Assembly: GCF_009932475.1 (NCBI RefSeq)
Contig: NZ_BJOV01000003.1
Coordinates: forward strand, 620,001 to 684,000
Source of the DNA: Gordonia spumicola
Lineage (GTDB): Bacteria > Actinomycetota > Actinomycetes > Mycobacteriales > Mycobacteriaceae
Direction: 5' to 3'
Length of the DNA stretch: 64,000 bases
Positions 54,770-64,000 of this stretch are shown piece after piece. The translations under genes were made by a program, and so were the position numbers. The notes below the pieces were generated by a model. The model saw only the letters and a program-made list of their open reading frames with translations, did not search any database and was not told where the DNA came from. The first letter of the stretch is position 1, and each line of letters starts with the position of its first letter.

Positions 54770-56122
54770 GTGCGGAACAAACCGAACGCGCAGGAGCCGA
54801 CGCTCGCCGGAGGCCACCACGAACTCGATCCGTACCTGCCTCGAAGCGGCAACCTCGGGTACCGCATCTCCCGGTACGCGTTGGTCCTCGACTACCGCGT
54901 GTCGAGCAACCGTCTCGCGGGGGTCGCGACGATCACCGCGACGTCGTACCAGCGGCTGACCCGTTTCACCCTCGACCTCGCGACGTCGTTGCGCGTGGAC
55001 CGCGTGACCGTCAACGGCTCCCGAGTCCGCTTCTCGCACAGGTCGGGCAAGCTGTCGGTGACCCCTGCCGACCCGATCCCGCCGGGCGGTGCGATGACCG
55101 TCGTCGTCCGCTACAACGGCAATCCTCGACCGGTCCGCAGCCAGTGGGGGACGGTCGGCTGGGAGGAGCTCGACGACGGCTCGCTCTGCGCCAATCAACC
55201 GAACGGCGCGCCGTCGTGGTTCCCGTGCGACGACCATCCCGAGGCCAAGGCCCCGTTCCACATCGAGATCACCACGGACAGCCCGTATCACACGCTGGCG
55301 AACGGACGACTGGTGTCGAAGCAGCGTCGCGCCGCGATGACGACGTGGGTGTACGACCAGGTGGAGCCGATGTCGACCTATCTGGCGTCGATCCAGATCG
55401 GACAATACGACCGTCGCGTCCTGTCCGACGGCGACGTGCCCGTCCACGCTCTGGTGCCGAGGCGACTGTCGGCCGAGTTCGACGTCAGCTTCGCCCGCCA
55501 GGTCAAGATGGTCGACGCGTTCACCGAGATGTTCGGCCCGTACCCGTTCCCCCAGTACACCGCGGTCGTGACCGACGACGAACTCGACATCCCGCTGGAG
55601 GCGCAGAGCTTCTCGACGTTCGGGTCGAATCACTGCGACGGCACCCTCGATCATGAGCGGCTCATCGCCCACGAGCTGGCGCATCAGTGGTTCGGCAATT
55701 CCGTGACGTGTGCCCGCTGGCAGGACATCTGGCTGCACGAGGGTTTCGCCTGCTACTCGGAGTGGCTGTGGAGCCAGCACAGCGGGGGCCGGTCGGCCGA
55801 CGAGTGGGCGCGCCACTACTACGAGAAGCTGCAGCACACGCGCTTCACCACGCCGCTCGCCGATCCCGGCCCGTCACAGATGTTCGACGACTGGGTGTAC
55901 AAGCGCGGAGCCATCACCCTGCACGCACTGCGTCTGCGCATCGGCGACGGCGACTTCTTCGCCCTTCTGCGCCGCTGGACCGACAAGTACCGCTACCGGA
56001 CCGTCACGACGGAGGATTTCGTCGCCCTCGCGTCGACGTTCACCTCGACACCCCTCGGCGACATCTGGCGCGACTGGCTGCACACCCCCGCACTTCCCCC
56101 GTTCCCCCACCTGCATCCCTGA
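54770..56122 (+). CDS. M1-family zinc metallopeptidase, short form
   Basis: This is an aminopeptidase-fold enzyme of 450 residues, consisting of the N-terminal saddle domain and the catalytic domain, without the C-terminal ERAP1-like domain of full PepN. The zinc site is HELAH (His301, Glu302, His305) with the third ligand Glu324 in WLHEGF. The usual GAMEN exopeptidase motif is replaced by LEAQSFS, so substrate choice may differ. Tyr in FDDWVYKRGAITLH is the likely transition-state residue. The GTG at 54770 has GGAG 5 bases upstream; an ATG at 54737 is alternative and overlaps a TACGAT -10-like box. No signal peptide is seen. Confidence 0.88.
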   Translation: MRNKPNAQEPTLAGGHHELDPYLPRSGNLGYRISRYALVLDYRVSSNRLAGVATITATSYQRLTRFTLDLATSLRVDRVTVNGSRVRFSHRSGKLSVTPADPIPPGGAMTVVVRYNGNPRPVRSQWGTVGWEELDDGSLCANQPNGAPSWFPCDDHPEAKAPFHIEITTDSPYHTLANGRLVSKQRRAAMTTWVYDQVEPMSTYLASIQIGQYDRRVLSDGDVPVHALVPRRLSAEFDVSFARQVKMVDAFTEMFGPYPFPQYTAVVTDDELDIPLEAQSFSTFGSNHCDGTLDHERLIAHELAHQWFGNSVTCARWQDIWLHEGFACYSEWLWSQHSGGRSADEWARHYYEKLQHTRFTTPLADPGPSQMFDDWVYKRGAITLHALRLRIGDGDFFALLRRWTDKYRYRTVTTEDFVALASTFTSTPLGDIWRDWLHTPALPPFPHLHP

Positions 56123-56265
56123 GATCGGTTGATCCATCGCGGTCCGGCGACGTATCGCCGCCGGTCACCGATAGATCGACCGATTTCGGGAGGGCGTGAG
56201 CTTGTCCTGCGGTCTTCCTGGCGGGACGTAGAGAAAGAGCCTTCATCGTCCGGGAGGCGACCGCT

Positions 56266-59841
<3,576 letters not shown>

Positions 59842-59868
59842 CTGCTCCGCCCCGGCCGTCGAGGACCT

Positions 59869-59936
59869 TTCGACTCGCTTCGCTCGCTCAAAAAACGGGC
59901 GGGGACCCCGTCCTTGAGCGAGCGAAGCGAGTCGAA
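59869..59936. repeat. Perfect 23-bp inverted repeat of the tcgactcgcttcgctcgctc family
   Basis: Arms at 59869-59891 and 59914-59936 are perfectly complementary, with a 22-base loop. It lies between convergent galE and the MFS gene and probably serves as a two-way terminator. It is related to 4008-4102 and 47073-47134. Confidence 0.88.
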
Positions 59937-59940
59937 GCGT

Positions 59941-61197
59941 CTAGCGAGGAGAACCTTCAGCGCCGGCGAGATCCACTTCCATCTCGCGAGGACGGACGCT
60001 GTGGGGTCCGGCGATCGACGTCCGGTTGCCGATGACGACGACAGCCACCGCGAGCAGCGCCATCGCGATGCCGAAACCGAACATATGCGGGTAGCCGACG
60101 GACGGGAACCGCTCGGTGACCGCGGCCATGATCGCCGGTGATGCGAAGCCGAGGTAGGTGAGACCGTAGAACACCGCGGTCAGGCCGCCGAGGTCGTCGG
60201 GGCCTGCGATGCGCTGGACTTCGAGCAGCCCGGAGATCAACGCCATGCCGTATCCGCAGCCGAGGACGGCCGCGGCCAGCAGTGCGATCGGGATCGACGT
60301 GGTGTTCGCGGCGACGATCGCCAGGGCGAGGCCGCCGACGACCATCGCCAGGGCGATGACCATCGTCCGCGGGGAACCCGGCTTGTCGATGCGGCGGCCG
60401 AGGGTCTGGATGAAGAACCCGGCGGTGAGTCCGACGACGCAGCACAAGCCCGCGAACGCGATGGCCCAGGTGGAGGTCTTCTCCGTCATGATCGCCGGGA
60501 TCACCGCGTACGCGACGGCGCAGGCGCCGAACACCCAGGGCGCGACCGGCGCGACCATCACCCAGAATCGGGGGTGACGTGCCGAGCGGATCCGCAGGTC
60601 GTCGCGGAGACGACGACCGGTGTCGACCGCCTGCCGCGACTCGGGAGCCCCGAGCAATGCGACGAACGAGATCACCGCCAGCGCGATGTTCACCGCGTAC
60701 GACAGCTGGTTCGGCCACGGTGCCCACTGCGCGAGGATCGCGGCGAGGCCTGCGCCGATGCCGAAACCCGAGGTCAACGACAGCGCGGCACGCCGGGCGC
60801 CCGCCGTCGCGGAAGCGCCGTCGGCGTCGGAGAGTTCCTTGATCCAGCTCCCGCCGACGGCCATCGCGAGGCCGAGGGCCACGCCGCTCAAGACGCGGCC
60901 GATCGACAGCAGCGCCACCGAGCCTGAGCCGCACGCGAGCAGCAGTGATCCGGCCGCGGCGATCAGCGGCGACGGCAGCATCAACGGGCGTCGCCCGAAT
61001 CGGTCGGACAGGGGTCCGCCGATGAGGAGCGCCGGGACGATGCCGATCACGTAGGTGAACAGGAGGAGGTCGACGGCGACCGGCGCGATGTCGGTCGTCG
61101 TGCGGTACATGACGAGCAGCGGGGTGAACTCGTTGCCGCCCCATGCCGCGGTGAAGACGGCGAGCGAGACGGCCTGCCAGCCTGCGAAACGTTTCAT
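59941..61197 (-). CDS. MFS transporter
   Basis: This 418-residue protein has 12 predicted spans and the MFS loop signature GGPLSDRFGRRP between spans 2 and 3. It resembles drug/proton antiporters of the DHA1 or YbfB type. Its ATG overlaps the stop of the GntR-family gene (ATGA), so that regulator probably controls it. Substrate unknown. Confidence 0.9.
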   Translation of the reverse strand: MKRFAGWQAVSLAVFTAAWGGNEFTPLLVMYRTTTDIAPVAVDLLLFTYVIGIVPALLIGGPLSDRFGRRPLMLPSPLIAAAGSLLLACGSGSVALLSIGRVLSGVALGLAMAVGGSWIKELSDADGASATAGARRAALSLTSGFGIGAGLAAILAQWAPWPNQLSYAVNIALAVISFVALLGAPESRQAVDTGRRLRDDLRIRSARHPRFWVMVAPVAPWVFGACAVAYAVIPAIMTEKTSTWAIAFAGLCCVVGLTAGFFIQTLGRRIDKPGSPRTMVIALAMVVGGLALAIVAANTTSIPIALLAAAVLGCGYGMALISGLLEVQRIAGPDDLGGLTAVFYGLTYLGFASPAIMAAVTERFPSVGYPHMFGFGIAMALLAVAVVVIGNRTSIAGPHSVRPREMEVDLAGAEGSPR

Positions 61198-61823
61198 CGG
61201 GGCCCTCCCGGGATGTCGTGGACGCCGCTGAGGTGTGCGGCGAGACCCGAGGCGAACTCGTCGGCGTCGCCCGCGGCGATGGTCGCGGCGAGCGCCTCGT
61301 GGTCGGCGAAGATCTGGTCGGCGACGGCTCCTCCACGGTGCAGACGGGTGGTCGTCATGCGGCGGTGCCGTTCGCCGAGCGAGACGTACATGTCGGCGAG
61401 CAGCGCGTTGTCTCCCGCGGCGACGATCAACTGGTGGAATTCGGCGTCGAGGACTGCGAACTCGGACAGGTCGGCGTTCCGGTGTCGCTCGAGGTTGTCG
61501 GCGAGCGCTCGTCCGAGGTCGGCGAGTTCTTCGGGCCTGCCGACGACGGACCGTACCGCGTGACTCTCGATGAGGACGCGCGCGTCGAGGACGTCCCTGG
61601 CCTCCCGGTCGCTCACGGGCACGATGAAGGCTCCCCGTTTCGGGTACAGGCGCATCCAGCCTTCGGCGGCCAGGCGCAGGAACGCCTCGCGCACCGGCGT
61701 CCTGCTCACGTTGCAGCGGTCGGCGATCTCGCCTTCGCTGATGAGGTCTCCGCCGCGCAGGGCGCTCGTGAGGATCTGCTCCTTCACGTCCGCGTAGACG
61801 CGGTCGGCCGCCGAATCAGTCAT
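61194..61823 (-). CDS. GntR-family (FCD) transcription regulator
   Basis: This 209-residue regulator has an N-terminal winged helix (VKEQILTSALRGGDLISEGE, then CNVSRTPVREAFLRLAAEGW) and an all-helical FCD ligand domain with metal-binding Asp/His residues (DAEFHQLI, DHEALAATI). FadR-subfamily members sense organic acids. I chose ATG 61823; ATG 61853 is possible. Two direct copies of atagatac overlap and precede the start (61822-61829, 61833-61840), so the gene may control itself. It is first in an operon with the MFS gene. Confidence 0.92.
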   Translation of the reverse strand: MTDSAADRVYADVKEQILTSALRGGDLISEGEIADRCNVSRTPVREAFLRLAAEGWMRLYPKRGAFIVPVSDREARDVLDARVLIESHAVRSVVGRPEELADLGRALADNLERHRNADLSEFAVLDAEFHQLIVAAGDNALLADMYVSLGERHRRMTTTRLHRGGAVADQIFADHEALAATIAAGDADEFASGLAAHLSGVHDIPGGPR

Positions 61824-61840
61824 AGATACATGATAGATAC
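61822..61840. promoter_or_regulatory. Direct repeat atagatac, possible GntR operator
   Basis: The two 8-base copies are 11 bases apart (one helical turn) and overlap the GntR start and its -10-like TATCAT. Confidence 0.4.
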
Positions 61841-61994
61841 TTTTGGTTCCCATGTCGTGTCGGCGGGTCGTTTCGCAGGTCCGCCGCCAGGCGGAATGCA
61901 CGACGGTGACAGAATCGGTTCGGACCTGCGCGATGTATCCCGCATCACCTCGCTTCGAGCGCCCTTCGCCGGGCCGACGTCAAGGAGAACACCC

Positions 61995-63179
61995 GTGACC
62001 AGCACCGACTCCCTCGCGAACCACCCGATCACCGACGACGAGATCTTCCGCTCCCACGTGGGCGGCAAGCTGTCCGTCGAGTTGGCGTCCCCGATCGCCA
62101 CGCAGCGGGACCTGTCGATCGCGTACACGCCGGGCGTCGCGCAGGTCTCGCGCGCCATCGCGAAAGACGTCTCCCTCGTCGACGAGTACACGTGGACCAA
62201 GCGTCTGGTGGCCGTCGTCTCCGACGGCACCGCGGTGCTGGGCCTCGGCGACATCGGCCCGCGCGCGTCGCTCCCCGTCATGGAGGGGAAGTCGGCGTTG
62301 TTCCGGACCTTCGCCGGACTCAACTCGATCCCGATCGTCCTCGACACCACCGATCCGGACGAGATCGTCGAGACGCTGATCCGCCTGCGCCCGAGCTTCG
62401 GCGCCGTGAACCTCGAGGACATCTCGGCCCCACGCTGCTTCGAGATCGAGCGCCGCGTGATCGAGGCGCTCGACTGCCCGGTGATGCACGATGACCAGCA
62501 CGGCACCGCGATCGTCGTCCTGGCCGCCCTCAAGGGCGCGACCGCACACCTCGGCAAGGACGTCACGACGCTCAAGATCGTCATCTCCGGCGCGGGTGCG
62601 GCCGGCGTCGCGTGCGCGAACATCCTGCGTGCCGCGGGCGTCCCGGACATCGTGGTCCTCGACTCGAAGGGCATCGTCGGCGGTCACCGCGACGATCTGA
62701 ACGAGTTCAAGTCGGAACTGGCCGCGTGGAGCAACCCGCGGGGACTGACCGGCGGCGCGGCGGAGGCGCTGGACGGCGCGGACGTGTTCCTCGGCGTGTC
62801 CGCGGGCCTGATCGACGAGTCGTTCATCGCGTCGATGAACGACGACGCGATCGTCTTCGCGCTGTCGAATCCCGATCCGGAGATCCACCCCGAGACCGCG
62901 AAGAAGCACGCCGCGGTGGTCGCGACGGGCCGCAGCGACTTCCCGAATCAGATCAACAACGTCCTCGCGTTCCCCGGCGTCTTCGCGGGCGCGCTCGACG
63001 CCGACGCGCGCCGCATCACCGAGGGCATGAAGATCGCCGCGGCGGAGGCCATCTTCGGTGTGGTGGGCGACGACCTCGCGGCCGACCACATCGTCCCGAG
63101 CCCGCTCGATCCGCGCGTGGCACCCGCCGTCGCCGCTGCCGTCGCCGACGCCGCTCGCGCGGAAGGCGTGACCCGGTAA
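61995..63179 (+). CDS. NAD(P)-dependent malic enzyme
   Basis: This decarboxylates malate to pyruvate. The 394-residue protein is the small bacterial type without the phosphotransacetylase extension of MaeB. Landmarks are AYTPGVAQVS (catalytic Tyr), VMEGKSALF (Lys), LEDISAP and MHDDQHGTAIV (metal and substrate residues), and the cofactor loop SGAGAAGVA. The GTG start at 61995 has AAGGAG 7 bases upstream. It is divergent from the GntR gene. Confidence 0.94.
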   Translation: MTSTDSLANHPITDDEIFRSHVGGKLSVELASPIATQRDLSIAYTPGVAQVSRAIAKDVSLVDEYTWTKRLVAVVSDGTAVLGLGDIGPRASLPVMEGKSALFRTFAGLNSIPIVLDTTDPDEIVETLIRLRPSFGAVNLEDISAPRCFEIERRVIEALDCPVMHDDQHGTAIVVLAALKGATAHLGKDVTTLKIVISGAGAAGVACANILRAAGVPDIVVLDSKGIVGGHRDDLNEFKSELAAWSNPRGLTGGAAEALDGADVFLGVSAGLIDESFIASMNDDAIVFALSNPDPEIHPETAKKHAAVVATGRSDFPNQINNVLAFPGVFAGALDADARRITEGMKIAAAEAIFGVVGDDLAADHIVPSPLDPRVAPAVAAAVADAARAEGVTR

Positions 63180-63220
63180 CTCGATCGCGCCCGGCGGGCG
63201 TCGCGGGCAGAATGGCGCTC

Positions 63221-64000
63221 ATGGGATTGTGGAGCGGAGACGACCTCGACCTGTCGGCGTACCTGAGGCGGATCGGCGTCGCCGACGGTCCCCCGCCGAC
63301 GCTCGACACCCTCCGCGCGTTGCATCGCGCGCACACGACGTCGATCCCGTTCGAGAATCTGGAGATCATTCTCGGCCGCGGCCTGCCGCTCGACCTGGCA
63401 TCGGTTCAGACGAAACTGATCGACTCGCCGCGCGGCGGGTACTGCTTCGAACACGTCGGATTGTTCGCGGCCGCGTTGGAACGTCTCGGGTTCACGTTCA
63501 CGCCGATCATCGGCCGCATCACGCTCGGCGCCGACTGGACCGGACGACCCGCGACGCACGCACTCGTGATCGTCGAGGTCGACGGCGTCCGTCATCTGTG
63601 CGATGTCGGCTTCGGTCGAGGACCGCTAGAACCGATCGAACTGCGCGACGGCGTCGAGGCGGACCAGGACGGGTGGCGGTTCCGGCTGGGGTCGTCGCCG
63701 GTCGGCGACCTCTTCGACACCACTCGGTGGACGCTGTCGCAGTTCGACGGCGAGTGGGTGGAGCGGCATTCGTTCGTCCTCACCCCGCAGACGCCGACGG
63801 ACTACCGGGTGGGCAATCACTTCGTGTCGACGTCGCCGCGGTCCCCGTTCGTGACACGGCCGTTCGTCCAGCGCTTCGCCGTCGACGAGCACGTCACTCT
63901 CGACGGCGACACCGTCACCACCCGGCGCCCCGACGGTTCGATCCTCACACGGAACGTGGCGGCCGAAGAACTCCCCGCCATTCTCGCCGAGTCGTTCGCC
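63221..64000 (+). CDS. nat: Arylamine N-acetyltransferase, C-terminus cut by window edge
   Basis: This moves acetyl or propionyl groups from CoA to arylamines or hydrazines; in mycobacteria it is linked to cholesterol breakdown and cell-wall lipids. The first 260 residues are visible. The Cys-His-Asp triad is complete: Cys75 in RGGYCFEHVG, His113 in ATHALVIV and Asp128 in CDVGFG. SIPFENLEI is also typical. An in-frame ATG at 63212 adds three residues. The gene starts 41 bases after the malic enzyme stop. Confidence 0.93.
   Translation, partial: MGLWSGDDLDLSAYLRRIGVADGPPPTLDTLRALHRAHTTSIPFENLEIILGRGLPLDLASVQTKLIDSPRGGYCFEHVGLFAAALERLGFTFTPIIGRITLGADWTGRPATHALVIVEVDGVRHLCDVGFGRGPLEPIELRDGVEADQDGWRFRLGSSPVGDLFDTTRWTLSQFDGEWVERHSFVLTPQTPTDYRVGNHFVSTSPRSPFVTRPFVQRFAVDEHVTLDGDTVTTRRPDGSILTRNVAAEELPAILAESFA

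Overview
The window is 64 kb of very GC-rich DNA that is densely coded, with short intergenic gaps, many ATGA/GTGA/TGATG overlaps and frequent GTG or TTG starts. Gene content points to a mycolic-acid actinomycete (order Mycobacteriales, most likely Gordonia or a close relative). The evidence is an F420-dependent glucose-6-phosphate dehydrogenase, paired acyl-CoA dehydrogenases, rhamnose and galactose nucleotide-sugar genes, an IdeR/DtxR-type iron box, and the block psd-pssA-AAA ATPase / ybdK-sodC-LytR_C-DUF3263 / def-Rv0428c-like-xthA / thiC-thiD / fgd-fadE7-like, which has the gene order I recall from Mycobacterium tuberculosis Rv0400c-Rv0437c, with extra genes inserted. The genus is inference; no rRNA or tRNA gene was seen.

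Layout. 1-8.6 kb: a lipoprotein alkaline phosphatase (cut by the window edge), then a LytS/LytTR-type two-component system followed by two sodium:solute symporters, each with a small membrane protein gene. 8.6-13 kb: an amidase, a likely heteromeric acyl-CoA dehydrogenase pair and an SRPBCC protein. 13-17 kb: phosphatidylethanolamine synthesis (psd, pssA) and a double AAA ATPase. 17-24.7 kb: two small envelope proteins and a complete Mrp/Mnh Na+/H+ antiporter operon with subunits A and B fused. 24.7-30.8 kb: ybdK, sodC, a LytR_C protein and DUF3263 on the minus strand, then def, a shortened Rv0428c-like gene, a barnase/barstar-type pair and xthA on the plus strand. 30.8-34.7 kb: an iron-regulated siderophore-interacting protein, a GNAT protein, and thiC-thiD under a TPP riboswitch.

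34.8-39.9 kb is the most unusual part: three co-directional, partly overlapping genes encode a transmembrane Ser/Thr kinase with a beta-propeller-like outer domain, a soluble kinase with DLG in place of DFG, and a transmembrane pseudokinase with a seven-unit RCC1-like, cysteine-paired outer domain. This looks like one signalling system.

40-46.4 kb: a four-gene catabolic operon (SDR, MaoC, APH-type kinase, acyl-CoA dehydrogenase) with a TetR-type palindrome upstream, an AraC-family regulator, and an intact IS256-family element with an 8-bp target duplication. 46.4-54.6 kb: a Thr/Glu-rich envelope protein, fgd, a glutaryl-CoA dehydrogenase-like gene, a 1295-residue Pls (poly-lysine synthetase)-like NRPS, and small Pro/Gln-rich membrane proteins, one of which may be split by a nonsense codon. 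54.7-64 kb: an M1 metallopeptidase, rmlC/rmlA diverging from rmlB/galE, a GntR-MFS pair, a malic enzyme and an arylamine N-acetyltransferase (cut by the window edge).

Perfect or near-perfect long hairpins sit between convergent genes, and a family of tcgactcgcttcgctcgctc-type repeats recurs in gaps. A related repeat has entered the coding sequence of the AAA ATPase. No gap between genes exceeds 300 bases apart from the IS element itself. No CRISPR array was seen.
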